From assembly GCA_041666525.1 (NCBI GenBank), contig JBAYGT010000005.1:1-64000 (forward strand): DNA of 64,000 nucleotides, read 5' to 3'. Each line of letters begins with the position of its first letter. Within the stretch, counting starts at the first letter, position 1. Source of the DNA: JBAXTZ01 sp041666525. Lineage in GTDB: Bacteria; Bacillota; Negativicutes; JBAXTZ01. The position numbers and the translations under genes are program-made. Under the pieces are notes generated by a model, which saw only the letters and a list, made by a program, of their open reading frames with translations, was not told the origin of the DNA and did not search any database. Of this stretch, positions 1-8,887 are shown piece after piece.

Positions 1-307
1 ACCTGTCGCAACAATCCGTTTTCTTGCCCGGACTGCGCTTCGCACCCTGACACTCGCTTACTGGTGTCCCGGTGGTTGCAGGCTCCTCTCTCCGTACAAC
101 ACGCTACTTTTTGGTCACGTGCGTTCTTGCTGTTCGATGTCGTTGCTACGATCATCTTATGTTAGTGATTAACCTATCATCACCAACAGCAGTTGCGGAG
201 CGGATACTTCCAGCGAACAGCTCGCAAACGCAATGTTTACAAGGCTTCAACCCGCTGGTCGGCTCTCTGGTTTTCGGTTACTGTCAGCAACCTGTCCCTG
301 AGGGCGA
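1..307 (-). ncRNA. Probable structured non-coding RNA or long leader, cut by the window edge
   Basis: No convincing protein is encoded on either strand. Read on the minus strand from about 307 toward 1, the sequence follows a sigma70-like promoter and forms several local hairpins: GGTTGCT/AGTAACC near 265, GTGAT/ATCAC near 155-175, GACAC/GTGTC near 45-62, and TGCG/CGCA near 35. It is richer in G+C than the A/T-rich spacer at 345-430. I tested by eye for the signatures of RNase P RNA, tmRNA, SRP RNA, 16S/23S rRNA and a cobalamin riboswitch and saw none. It could be a trans-acting RNA or the leader of a gene left of the window. The family is unknown. Confidence 0.45.
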
Positions 308-312
308 GGGGT

Positions 313-341
313 ATTGTATCACGATAATCAATATCCGTCAA
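313..341 (-). promoter_or_regulatory. Sigma70-type promoter for the left-edge RNA
   Basis: On the minus strand TTGACG (336-341) is followed by a 17-base spacer and TACAAT (313-318). This predicts a start near 306, immediately before the G+C-rich structured stretch. No start codon with a ribosome site lies close downstream, which fits an RNA product or a long leader. Confidence 0.6.
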
Positions 342-427
342 GAGGGTAAATGCAAATAATTCGAAAAAGCAAATAATTCGAAACGGAAGAATTATATATA
401 GCCAAACAGCAGCAGGTAATTCTGATC

Positions 428-469
428 AAAAAATCTCTGGAAGCCGGACTAACCCGCTCCAGAGATTTT
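428..469 (-). terminator. Rho-independent terminator of the methylmalonyl-CoA operon
   Basis: Inverted repeat AAATCTCTGGA / TCCAGAGATTT (arms about 431-441 and 458-468), followed in the minus direction by a T run (complement of 428-433). It begins a few bases after the meaB stop codon at 471. Confidence 0.85.
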
Positions 470-470
470 C

Positions 471-1406
471 TTATTTAAACAATCGCTCTTCAATTTCTTG
501 TTGCACCGAATAAATATCGCGGGTTCCGGCTTCCAGCGCTTTCACTGTTTCTGCCAATGCTTCAGTCGCGATAATCGCCTGTACACGTTTGGCGGCATAA
601 TCACGAATCCGCTCGACCAACTCCTGTCTTCGCCGCCGCGAACGCCGTAATGCCAATTCACCACTTTGCCGGCTTTCAGCAAAAAAACCGTCAATCATCA
701 GATTTAATTCGGCTACGCCGGCATCAGTGGTTGCGACGGTTTTGCAAATTGGGATAATCCGGCCGCCAAGCGAATGGTTGAGTTCCACCAACATCTGTAA
801 TTCACGCATCAGCTTATCCACGCCCTCACGGTCCGCCTTGTTTACTACCAAGATATCGGCTATTTCCATTATTCCGGCTTTTATTGCCTGAATATCGTCA
901 CCCATCCCCGGCACACAAACGACTGCGGTAACATCAGCGTGTTTCATAATCTCGGTTTCCGATTGCCCGACACCGACCGTTTCGACAATGATAATGTCTT
1001 TGCCAAAAGCGTCCATCAATTTTATCGCGTCTGCGGTTTTGATACTCACACCGCCCAGGCTGCCGCGGGTTCCCATGCTGCGGATGAACACCGCCTTGTC
1101 GGTGGACAACGAAGACATCCGCAACCGGTCACCGAGAATGGCGCCACCGGTGAACGGACTGGTCGGATCAACCGCAATAATGCCAATAGTCTTGCCTTGC
1201 TTACGGTACTCAAGGGCAATTTTGTCAACCAGCGTGCTTTTTCCGGCACCCGGCGAACCGGTTATACCGATAACAATTGCCTTGCCACAATGCGGATAAA
1301 CGGCTTGCATGATGCTTTCAGCGTCCACCCGCTCATTTTCCACGATGGTAATAGCGCGGGAGAGCGCCAGTCGATCTCCCGCGAGTAATTTTTCAACCAA
1401 TTCCAT
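471..1406 (-). CDS. meaB: MeaB/ArgK-family GTPase, chaperone of methylmalonyl-CoA mutase
   Basis: A 311-residue G3E-family P-loop GTPase. The Walker A motif GSPGAGKS is at residues 50-57, the switch region has DPTSPFTGGAILGDR, and the guanine-specificity motif is NKAD. MeaB proteins gate adenosylcobalamin loading and protect methylmalonyl-CoA mutase from inactivation. The length matches the family (about 310-330). It is the last gene of the operon, 35 bases after the B12-binding subunit, and is followed directly by a terminator. Related proteins were once called ArgK and annotated as arginine transport kinases; the mutase genes next door favour the MeaB role. Confidence 0.95.
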   Translation of the reverse strand: MELVEKLLAGDRLALSRAITIVENERVDAESIMQAVYPHCGKAIVIGITGSPGAGKSTLVDKIALEYRKQGKTIGIIAVDPTSPFTGGAILGDRLRMSSLSTDKAVFIRSMGTRGSLGGVSIKTADAIKLMDAFGKDIIIVETVGVGQSETEIMKHADVTAVVCVPGMGDDIQAIKAGIMEIADILVVNKADREGVDKLMRELQMLVELNHSLGGRIIPICKTVATTDAGVAELNLMIDGFFAESRQSGELALRRSRRRRQELVERIRDYAAKRVQAIIATEALAETVKALEAGTRDIYSVQQEIEERLFK

Positions 1407-1441
1407 GTCAACCTGCTAATTCGCAGCCGCAAGCTGCTTTC

Positions 1442-1837
1442 TTATTTGTCGGCAAAAAAGTTTTTGATAAACGCAATCGGCTCGGCCGTCGGCGTACCCG
1501 GTGTGAAGATTGCCGCCACTCCGGCCGCTTTCAGCCCGGGAATATCTTCTTCAGGAATAACACCGCCACCGATTACCAAAACATCGTTCATGCCGGCAGC
1601 ATGCAGCATTTTCACAATTTTCGGGAACAAGGTATTATGCGCCCCGGACAGCAAGCTTAAAGCAACAACATTGGCATCTTCTTGCAGCGCTGCTTCAACA
1701 ATTTCTTCCGGCGTCTGCCGCAAACCGGTATAAATAACTTCAAAACCGGCATCACGAAACGAACGGGCAATAATTTTGGCACCGCGGTCATGACCATCCA
1801 GACCCGGTTTAGCAACAAGTACTCGTATGTTTTCCAT
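1442..1837 (-). CDS. Methylmalonyl-CoA mutase, small (cobalamin-binding) subunit
   Basis: A 131-residue B12-binding domain. The base-off motif DxHxxG appears as DGHDRG at residues 14-19, so His16 is the predicted lower cobalt ligand. The later SLLSGAH and VIGGGVIP segments also fit the Rossmann-like cobalamin fold. In two-chain mutases this domain is separate from the catalytic barrel, which is the next gene upstream in transcription. ATG at 1837 lies about 10 bases after GGAGG; a TTG at 1846 is also in frame but sits too close to that site. Confidence 0.93.
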   Translation of the reverse strand: MENIRVLVAKPGLDGHDRGAKIIARSFRDAGFEVIYTGLRQTPEEIVEAALQEDANVVALSLLSGAHNTLFPKIVKMLHAAGMNDVLVIGGGVIPEEDIPGLKAAGVAAIFTPGTPTAEPIAFIKNFFADK

Positions 1838-1903
1838 TGAATTCAATCCTCCAAAATATCTTTCTTTTCTGACATTTACAGATGCGCATTTTTCAGCAGA
1901 GCT

Positions 1904-3547
1904 CTAGATTTTATACAGGCCAAAAACCGACCGCATCGTATTACAAATCTCACCCAGCGTTGCGTACACCCGCACTGCATCAAGAATGACCGGCATCATG
2001 TTGGCATTTTCGTCTTCGCAAGCCGCTTTAAGTGCCGCAAGTTTGGCGGCAACTGCTTCGTTGTCACGGTTAGCGCGCAATTCCTTCAGCCGGGCGGCTT
2101 GTGCCACACCAATCGACGGATCGACACGCAACAGCCCGGTAACCGGCCCTTCTTTGACCACGAATTCATTCACGCCAACAATAATGCGCTCTTTGCGCTC
2201 GACTTCCTGTTGATATTTATAAGAACTGTCTTCGATTTCCCGCTGAATATAACCTTTATCAATGGCAACTGCCGCGCCGCCCATATCATCAATTTTCTTA
2301 ATATAATCCCAAGCCTTCTCTTCAAGATCGTTCGTGAGCGCTTCGACATAATAAGAACCGGCTAAGGGATCAATTGTATCACCGGCGCCGCTCTCATAAG
2401 CGACGATTTGCTGAGTCCGCAACGCCACCATTACTGCGGCTTCGTTCGGCAACGCCATCGCTTCATCTTTGGAGTTGGTATGCAGCGACTGAGTACCACC
2501 CAGACAGGCCGCCATTGTTTGAATCGCCACCCGCACAATATTGTTTTCCGGTTGCTGCGCAGTCAGCGTACTGCCGGCGGTTTGGGTATGAAAGCGCATC
2601 ATCATTGATTTTGCCGACTTGGCATTGAAGCGTTCTTTCATAATCTTCGCCCACATCCGGCGGGCAGCGCGGAACTTGCAAACTTCTTCCAGCATATCGT
2701 TATGCGCATTCCAAAAGAAACTCAGCCGTCCGGCAAAATCGTCAACATCCATACCGGCTTTGATCGCCGCTTCCACGTAAGCGATACCATCCGCCAGCGT
2801 AAAGGCAATTTCCTGTGCCGCAGTCGAACCAGCTTCCCGAATATGGTAACCGGATATAGAAATTGTGTTCCAGCTCGGTACATTCTTGGAACAGAATTCA
2901 AAAATGTTAGTAATCAGCCGCATCGATGGCTTGGTCGGAAAAATATAAGTACCACGGGCGGAATATTCTTTCAAAATATCATTCTGGATTGTCCCCTCAA
3001 GTTGATCCATGGTAACGCCCTGCTTTTCCGCAACGGCAATATACATCGCCAACAACACCGCGGCCGGGGCGTTGATCGTCATCGAGGTGGAAACTTTATC
3101 CAGGGGAATACCATCAAACAACACTTCCATATCAGCGAGCGAATCAATCGCAACGCCGACTTTGCCCACTTCGCCTTCACTGATTTGATCGTCACTGTCG
3201 TAACCGATTTGGGTCGGTAAATCAAAGGCTATCGACAAATTACCCCGGGCGCCTTTTTTCGCCAGTGACAGCAGATATTTATAACGCTCATTAGACTCTT
3301 TGGCGTTACCAAATCCGGCGTACATCCGCATTGTCCAGAACCGGCCGCGATACATCGTCGGCTGCGGCCCACGAGTAAACGGATATTCACCGGGAAACCC
3401 GAGCTTTTCCATGTAATCAAAGCCCTCAAGGTCAAGCGGTGTGAATAACCGGTTGTGGCGTAAATTTGTCCGCTCCGGCCGCTTTGCGGTAATTTTTGCC
3501 ACCAGTTCGTCGTATTTCGCCCGGTTTGCACGTAACTTTTCGTTCAT
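1904..3547 (-). CDS. mcmA: Methylmalonyl-CoA mutase, large (catalytic TIM-barrel) subunit
   Basis: A 547-residue acyl-CoA mutase barrel that interconverts succinyl-CoA and (R)-methylmalonyl-CoA with adenosylcobalamin. It has the characteristic stretches TRGPQPTMYRGRFWTMR, AFDLPTQIGYDSD, STSMTINAPA, SGYHIREAGSTA and FHTQTAGSTLTAQQP. Length fits the free large subunit of split mutases, with no B12 domain; that is supplied by the following gene. The start is an ATG after GGAGGAACG. Isobutyryl-CoA mutase is a sister family and cannot be excluded by motif alone, but MeaB and a methylmalonyl-CoA decarboxylase in the same operon point to methylmalonyl-CoA. Confidence 0.93.
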   Translation of the reverse strand: MNEKLRANRAKYDELVAKITAKRPERTNLRHNRLFTPLDLEGFDYMEKLGFPGEYPFTRGPQPTMYRGRFWTMRMYAGFGNAKESNERYKYLLSLAKKGARGNLSIAFDLPTQIGYDSDDQISEGEVGKVGVAIDSLADMEVLFDGIPLDKVSTSMTINAPAAVLLAMYIAVAEKQGVTMDQLEGTIQNDILKEYSARGTYIFPTKPSMRLITNIFEFCSKNVPSWNTISISGYHIREAGSTAAQEIAFTLADGIAYVEAAIKAGMDVDDFAGRLSFFWNAHNDMLEEVCKFRAARRMWAKIMKERFNAKSAKSMMMRFHTQTAGSTLTAQQPENNIVRVAIQTMAACLGGTQSLHTNSKDEAMALPNEAAVMVALRTQQIVAYESGAGDTIDPLAGSYYVEALTNDLEEKAWDYIKKIDDMGGAAVAIDKGYIQREIEDSSYKYQQEVERKERIIVGVNEFVVKEGPVTGLLRVDPSIGVAQAARLKELRANRDNEAVAAKLAALKAACEDENANMMPVILDAVRVYATLGEICNTMRSVFGLYKI

Positions 3548-3555
3548 CGTTCCTC

Positions 3556-4743
3556 CTACACTGCCTTGTTAATTATTAATTGTTTAATAAACTCATCCGA
3601 ATAACCAAGATATTGTTTCAAGATTTCCGCGGTATGTTGACCAAGCAACGGCGCCGGTGCCGTAATTGCGGCCGGCGTTTCAGTAAATTTCACTGCCGGA
3701 CCGACTATCGTATGCTTGCCGATTGTGGGGTGAGTAACTTCAACAAGCATCCCCCGCGCTATTGCCTGTTCATTAGCACAAACTTGTTCCATATTATTAA
3801 TCGGCGCCGCCGGAATGCCTGCATTATCAAAGGCCTTTAACCAATATTCGGTCGGCCTAATTGCAAATATACCGCTGATAATAGTTTTGAGTTGCTTCTG
3901 GTGCGCTGTCCGCAAGGGGTTAGTCGCAAACCGCTCATCGGTGGTCAGTTCTTCGTGTTTGATAAGTTTGCAGAATTTTACCCAAAGGTTGTCATTACCA
4001 ACAGCAATTACGAAGTGATTGCCATCGCCACCCTGAAAAGACTCAAACGGCGTAATCGATGCGTGACGGTTGCCAATCGGTCCGGGATTTTCGCCGTTGC
4101 ACAAAAACCGCATAATCCCGTTTTCCAGTATCGACATTCCGCCATCGAGCATCGCTACGTCAACTTTTTGACCAATTCCGTGACGCTCACGCACAAATAG
4201 CGCCGCAAATATTCCTTCGGCAAGTAATATTCCCGATAATAAATCCATTATCGACGGTCCGGATTTTGTCGGTTCGCCATCCTCGGGACCAGTGATGCTC
4301 ATAAACCCGCTCAATGCCTGAATAACTAAATCATAGGCCGGTTTTTTGGACCACGGGCCGGTATGTCCAAATCCCGAACTCGCGCCGTAAATGATTTTGG
4401 GATTAATTTCCTTCAGAACATCATAACCTAAACCAAGCTTTTCCATTGTCCCCGGACGGAAATTTTCCACGACGACATCAACCTGCTTAACCAATTCAAA
4501 AATAATTTTTTTGGCTTCCGGATGTTTCATGTTTAGCGTCATCGATTTTTTGCCACGGTTGATATTGGCGTAATACATACTGTCGCCATTGCGATAAGGC
4601 CCAAACGACCGGGAATCGTCACCGGTTTCCGGCATTTCCACCTTGATTATTTCTGCGCCATAATCCGCCATAATCATCGTACAATACGGCCCTGCCAGTA
4701 CCCTGGACAAATCAAGAACTCTTATTCCTTCTAAAGGACGCAT
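3556..4743 (-). CDS. Class III (CaiB/BaiF family) CoA-transferase
   Basis: A 395-residue class III CoA-transferase. It opens with PLEGIRVLDLSRVLAGPYCTMIMADYGAEIIKVE, and the Asp of LSGFMSITGPEDG-NM-type family alignments falls in the segment SGPSIMDLLSG, where the covalent aspartyl intermediate is expected. It lies 8 bases before the mutase gene and 20 after the decarboxylase. The E. coli Sbm pathway uses a class I enzyme (ScpC) to move CoA from propionyl-CoA to succinate; this enzyme may fill the same slot. That substrate assignment is inference from position only. The start follows GGAGGAGAAC. Confidence 0.85.
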   Translation of the reverse strand: MRPLEGIRVLDLSRVLAGPYCTMIMADYGAEIIKVEMPETGDDSRSFGPYRNGDSMYYANINRGKKSMTLNMKHPEAKKIIFELVKQVDVVVENFRPGTMEKLGLGYDVLKEINPKIIYGASSGFGHTGPWSKKPAYDLVIQALSGFMSITGPEDGEPTKSGPSIMDLLSGILLAEGIFAALFVRERHGIGQKVDVAMLDGGMSILENGIMRFLCNGENPGPIGNRHASITPFESFQGGDGNHFVIAVGNDNLWVKFCKLIKHEELTTDERFATNPLRTAHQKQLKTIISGIFAIRPTEYWLKAFDNAGIPAAPINNMEQVCANEQAIARGMLVEVTHPTIGKHTIVGPAVKFTETPAAITAPAPLLGQHTAEILKQYLGYSDEFIKQLIINKAV

Positions 4744-4763
4744 GTTCTCCTCCTCGGTTGTGT

Positions 4764-5540
4764 TTATTCGCCGCGGAATATTGGCTTGCGTTTTTCCTTG
4801 AACGACTGCACGCCCTCGGCATAATCATAGCTATCATAACATTTTCGACGCAAACCCTGAATCCGCTCGAAATTGTCCGGACTGAGCGGCCGTGCTTCGG
4901 CCAACACCCGTATTTGTTCTTTGATTATCGCAATCGACATTGGCGAGTTGTTCAAAATCGCTTTTAACATCGTATCGATAGTTGCGTCCAATTCCGCTTC
5001 TTCCACAAGATGATTTACGATCATCCAGCGTTCGGCGGTAGCGGCATCGACCGGTGTCGCCGTAAAAAACATTTCCTTGGCAATATTCAAATTCAACCGG
5101 CTCAAAAAATGTACTATGCCGGAGGCATTGTATGGTATCCCCAGTTTTGCCGGAGTGATCGCAAAGGTTGCCGAATTGTCAGCAACTACCATATCACAGC
5201 ACATTGTAAGATCGCACGCACCACCCCAGACGCTGCCGTGAATCCGCGCAATAATCGGTGCCGGAAACGCCTGAATCGCCCGCAACAGTATTTCGAGATG
5301 ATCAAAATACCCCAACGGGTCGCGACGGCCGGTCGGCAACTCGGAAACATCATGGCCGGCTGACCAGACATTGTGTTTGTTCGGCGCCGCCGTGAGTACC
5401 ACCGCGCGAACTTTTTGAACTTTGTAGTCCTCAAGCGCAGCCACCAACTCATTGACCAATTGCGCACTCAAAGCGTTTAGTTTCGCCGGATTGTTTAACG
5501 ATAAATAACCGACGCTGTCCCTTATTTCGGATAGTATCAT
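4764..5540 (-). CDS. scpB: Methylmalonyl-CoA decarboxylase, ScpB type (crotonase fold)
   Basis: A 258-residue crotonase-family protein very close to E. coli ScpB/YgfG: KLNALS, SAGHDVSELPTGRRDPLGY, GSVWGGACDL, ITPAKLGIPYN, IKEQIRVLAEA, and the C-terminal ERIQGLRRKCYDS-YAEG. ScpB decarboxylates methylmalonyl-CoA to propionyl-CoA without biotin and without pumping sodium. The start is taken at ATG 5540, seven bases after GGAGG; a longer in-frame start at 5585 would overlap the malic enzyme gene and lacks a ribosome site. It gives 258 residues against about 261 for ScpB. Confidence 0.9.
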   Translation of the reverse strand: MILSEIRDSVGYLSLNNPAKLNALSAQLVNELVAALEDYKVQKVRAVVLTAAPNKHNVWSAGHDVSELPTGRRDPLGYFDHLEILLRAIQAFPAPIIARIHGSVWGGACDLTMCCDMVVADNSATFAITPAKLGIPYNASGIVHFLSRLNLNIAKEMFFTATPVDAATAERWMIVNHLVEEAELDATIDTMLKAILNNSPMSIAIIKEQIRVLAEARPLSPDNFERIQGLRRKCYDSYDYAEGVQSFKEKRKPIFRGE

Positions 5541-5556
5541 GTTGTCCTCCGTAATG

Positions 5557-6813
5557 TTATTTTTGCAAACGTAAATTAGCGACACGCGCCAAAGTAGTTT
5601 TTCCGATTTCTTCAGGGTTGCGAAGTATTTGCGCGATGCCCGATTTTATTGCCTGATCAGCTACTGCCGCTGCAACCGCCGGCGCAATCCGTTCGTCAAA
5701 GCAGCCGGGAATAACATAATCATCCCGAAGCTCGGCAACAGAAATGCTGTCAGCGATAGCGTGTGCAGCCGCCACTTTCATTTTTGTGGTTATCCGGCTG
5801 GCGCGTACATCAAGCGCGCCGCGAAACACTCCGGGAAACACCAGCACATTGTTAATCTGATTGGGATAATCCGAGCGCCCGGTACAAATTACCCGGGCAC
5901 CGCCAGCCAGCGCTTCTTCCGGCATTATCTCCGGTGTCGGATTGGCAAGCGCAAAAACAATTGAATCACTGTTCATTGACCGGACCATTTCAGTAGTGAC
6001 TAATCCAGCGGCTGACACGCCAATGAAGACATCGGCGCCAACCAGCATTTCCGCGAGAACACCGCTACGATTGTCGAGATTGGTCAAAGTTGCAAGTTCC
6101 GCCTGTGCCGGATTAGCGGCATTAGCTTTAGTAACTGCACCCTGGCGGTCACAGGCAATAATGTTTTTTGCGCCCGCATGGAGTAGCAATTTCATAATCG
6201 AAATTCCGGCTGCGCCGGAGCCGTTGGCGACGATTTTCACTTCTCCCAAATTTTTATCCACCAGTTTGAGCGCATTCAACAAACCAGCCAGCACGACAAT
6301 CGCCGTGCCGTGCTGATCATCATGAAAAACCGGAATGTCCAGCTGCTCAATCAGCTTTTTTTCAATATAAAAACATTCCGGCGCTTTGATGTCCTCAAGA
6401 TTGATTGCGCCAAACGACGCGCGGATGAGTTTTACCGTGCGGATTATTTCATCAGAATCCAGGCTGTCAATACAAATCGGAAAAGCATCAATGTCAGCAA
6501 AACTCTTAAATAAAATCGCTTTACCTTCCATTACCGGCAATCCGGCCGCCGCGCCAATGTTTCCCAGACCCAATACCGCCGTACCGTTGGTCACTACAGC
6601 AACCATATTGCCTTTAGCGGTATAGTCATAGATTGTTTCGGGTTGTTCTTCAATTTCCAAACAAGGACGTGCCACGCCCGGCGAATAGGCTAACGCCAAG
6701 TCCTCACGATTACGCACCGGCATTTTGCAATTAATACCGATTTTTCCCTGATATTTTTTGTGCAAGTCCAGCGCCGTTTGATAAACCGGCTGCTCTTTAT
6801 AGATTTTATCCAC
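5557..6813 (-). CDS. NAD(P)-dependent malic enzyme, short single-domain type
   Basis: A 418-residue malic enzyme that oxidatively decarboxylates malate to pyruvate (or runs in reverse). Visible motifs are LALAYSPGVARPCLEI with the proton-donor Tyr, GKAILFKSFADIDAFPICID with the catalytic Lys and metal-binding acids, PVFHDDQHGTA, and the nucleotide-binding VANGSGAAGISI. There is no phosphotransacetylase-like C-terminal extension. The start is GTG at 6813. It appears to be the first gene of the operon that ends with meaB, so it links the malate/fumarate/succinate branch with propionate formation. Coenzyme preference cannot be decided by eye. Confidence 0.92.
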   Translation of the reverse strand: MDKIYKEQPVYQTALDLHKKYQGKIGINCKMPVRNREDLALAYSPGVARPCLEIEEQPETIYDYTAKGNMVAVVTNGTAVLGLGNIGAAAGLPVMEGKAILFKSFADIDAFPICIDSLDSDEIIRTVKLIRASFGAINLEDIKAPECFYIEKKLIEQLDIPVFHDDQHGTAIVVLAGLLNALKLVDKNLGEVKIVANGSGAAGISIMKLLLHAGAKNIIACDRQGAVTKANAANPAQAELATLTNLDNRSGVLAEMLVGADVFIGVSAAGLVTTEMVRSMNSDSIVFALANPTPEIMPEEALAGGARVICTGRSDYPNQINNVLVFPGVFRGALDVRASRITTKMKVAAAHAIADSISVAELRDDYVIPGCFDERIAPAVAAAVADQAIKSGIAQILRNPEEIGKTTLARVANLRLQK

Positions 6814-6843
6814 CCTGTACCATCCCTATTAATATTTTACAGC

Positions 6844-7575
6844 TCATCTATCCAGCAATTTGCCGCACAATGTTGCCGTTCCACAAGTAAGCACATTGAT
6901 AGCACCGCAATAGAATTGCAACGCCGGTGCAACCAAAAAACATACTGCCGCACCAACCATAAACACCAGCGCAAACCCGAGAATAATACGGCCACGATAT
7001 AGCTCTGCGTGAAATTCTTCCGGAGTTTCCCGATGCCGCCCGGTAAATCTTAACCAAACAGCATTAAAAATTGAAGCTGCCAGTGCATGCAGATTGCCAC
7101 TCATCATGTTCGACCGAAATGGCACATCGTTCCAACTAGATACCGCCTGAAACTGCCAGCCGCCGCTAAAAAACACCCCCGAGGCCAATAAAAATACCAG
7201 CCAGTCCGATTTCGGCGCCCCATTATACTGATATATCGCCGCACCAATTGCAAACACCGCCATGCAAATCGTCTCAATCCACGCCATCCGCCATAATGAT
7301 TGATATGGCAGCAAGTTGCGTTTACGGTATTTGTTCATTACTACACTACCGATGCCACCGCCGACAAACGCCAGCAACACTGCATACAGTTTCAGTAACG
7401 CCGCCGGATCCAATCCGCGAATCGTAATAACATCATAGGTAAATAACACAAGATTGGCAGTGAAAAAACCGGGGAAGCATTTGTCGAACATCAGAAAAGA
7501 AAACGCACAAACAAAACCGCCGTGAAAAACGTATAAAATTACACCCGGCAAATGAAATTTTATGTGTCTGTGCAT
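6844..7575 (-). CDS. YoaK-type DUF1275 membrane protein
   Basis: A 243-residue hydrophobic protein with about six membrane spans. It shows the DUF1275 pattern: an N-terminal helix with GGFVCAFSFLMF, a later GGGIGSVV, and FQAVSSWNDVPFRSNMMSGNLHALA in the middle, which corresponds to the family's conserved Q-x-T-x-M-T-G-N segment. The function of the family is not known. The start follows GGAG by nine bases. It lies 16 bases after the ThrE-like gene and is probably co-transcribed with it. Confidence 0.8.
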   Translation of the reverse strand: MHRHIKFHLPGVILYVFHGGFVCAFSFLMFDKCFPGFFTANLVLFTYDVITIRGLDPAALLKLYAVLLAFVGGGIGSVVMNKYRKRNLLPYQSLWRMAWIETICMAVFAIGAAIYQYNGAPKSDWLVFLLASGVFFSGGWQFQAVSSWNDVPFRSNMMSGNLHALAASIFNAVWLRFTGRHRETPEEFHAELYRGRIILGFALVFMVGAAVCFLVAPALQFYCGAINVLTCGTATLCGKLLDR

Positions 7576-7591
7576 CGCAAACGCTCCAAAA

Positions 7592-8872
7592 CTAAATTCG
7601 CGGTTTCCGTCCGTCTAGTAACAACGCCGGAAACATCACTCCGCCGAGAATCGCGGCAACAATCAGAAAGGCTCGTACCAGTGTCTGCGCTGTATGCGCA
7701 ATAAACTCCAGGGTAATCGCTTCCACCGGCAAACGCGCCAGTAAGAAACAATCTTTCAAACCGGCAATCAACAAAAATCCGGGTATGAGCATTACCGAAC
7801 AGACGACGCCATATATTGAAATCGGCAAGCGCGAATTTTTTACCAAAAAATAGCCGAGAATCGTGACACTTAGCGCTCCACAAAAGGCTGCGGTCACATT
7901 ATCCGCGCCACAATACAACAACAAAACCGCGCGCACGCCGCGCGCCAATGCGCCGCCGAGCGCAAACAACAAAAACAAATTTTTCGGTGCGTCAAAAATC
8001 TTCGCGATTACAACAGCGCCGATACCGCCCAAAATCAAATCTTGCACCAAATAATAGCCATTACTGTGTATTACGAGTTGTGTCTTTGCAATCAGTTGCG
8101 GAAACAAGGCAACCGGCAGACAGACTGCCGCAACGAGCACCCCGACCATCATCGCGGCGAAAGCCATTCGCGCCAATCCGACCGAGTTGTGGTTGCGCAA
8201 AATATCGGTACCGCCGTTTATCAAAGGCAGCCCCGGCACCAGCGGCAACAGCGGTGAAATCAACGCCAGCAGCGCCGTCTGCGTCGGCACGAAACTAATC
8301 AATGCACAGGCAGTCAGCATTCCGGTGGTTGCTGCAACCAGTGTTGAGACATACAAATTGAAATGACGCTCCACCAGCGCTGTCTTGCAGACGCTAACAA
8401 CCAGCGCCGCCGGAAACACAACGGCAATAAACCACCAATCCCCACGATTGAGTAATCCGAATAGCACGCCAGCCAGCGCAAAGACAACGTGATTGACCAG
8501 TTGCGACCCGGTTTTCGGCGCATCAATTTTTCGAAGTTTTTCCGCAACCAGCGCCGCTGAAACTGTCTGTTGCTCCAAACTACTTAACAGTTTGCTTACA
8601 TTTACAATCGCTTCAATATTAACCGAAGAGAAACCGTGTGCCCGGTCGACTTTGGTCTCAAACTTGTCGCCGTTAATATCGGTAATTATAATTGCATCAT
8701 ACTCCACCAGCACATGCAACTGATCTTCACCAAAATATTTATGCAGGTAAGCAATTGACTGTTGAATACGTTTGACCGTTGCACCGTTATGAAAAAGGAT
8801 CCGGCCCAACAATAAATAAACATCCATCAATGATGTCTTTGTTTCACAGTCAATCAGAGTTTTTGCACTCAT
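7592..8872 (-). CDS. ThrE-family threonine/serine exporter, fused two-domain form
   Basis: A 426-residue protein in which the ThrE domain (roughly residues 15-260, as in YjjP) is joined to a ThrE_2 domain (roughly 275-410, as in YjjB). In E. coli these are two genes. About ten membrane spans are visible; the N-terminal about 120 residues are soluble and include the conserved HNGATVKRIQQS and the start of the membrane part at LVNHVVFALAG. ThrE of Corynebacterium exports threonine and serine, while YjjPB exports succinate. Both substrates are plausible here, and succinate would suit the nearby fermentation genes, but this is inference. ATG follows AGGAG. Confidence 0.85.
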   Translation of the reverse strand: MSAKTLIDCETKTSLMDVYLLLGRILFHNGATVKRIQQSIAYLHKYFGEDQLHVLVEYDAIIITDINGDKFETKVDRAHGFSSVNIEAIVNVSKLLSSLEQQTVSAALVAEKLRKIDAPKTGSQLVNHVVFALAGVLFGLLNRGDWWFIAVVFPAALVVSVCKTALVERHFNLYVSTLVAATTGMLTACALISFVPTQTALLALISPLLPLVPGLPLINGGTDILRNHNSVGLARMAFAAMMVGVLVAAVCLPVALFPQLIAKTQLVIHSNGYYLVQDLILGGIGAVVIAKIFDAPKNLFLLFALGGALARGVRAVLLLYCGADNVTAAFCGALSVTILGYFLVKNSRLPISIYGVVCSVMLIPGFLLIAGLKDCFLLARLPVEAITLEFIAHTAQTLVRAFLIVAAILGGVMFPALLLDGRKPRI

Positions 8873-8887
8873 ATTCGCTCCTGCTCA

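Noticed and set aside
72..359. A 95-codon plus-strand open frame at the left edge
   Set aside because: It has no ribosome site, a composition unlike a real protein (Cys/Leu/Ser-rich without pattern), and lies opposite a promoter and structured RNA on the minus strand.
939..1388. Plus-strand frames opposite meaB and the mutase genes
   Set aside because: They are shadows of strongly conserved minus-strand enzymes.
6814..6843. A cobalamin riboswitch in front of the methylmalonyl-CoA mutase operon
   Set aside because: The spacers before malic enzyme, ScpB and the mutase genes are too short, and I saw no B12-box sequence there or at 1-470.
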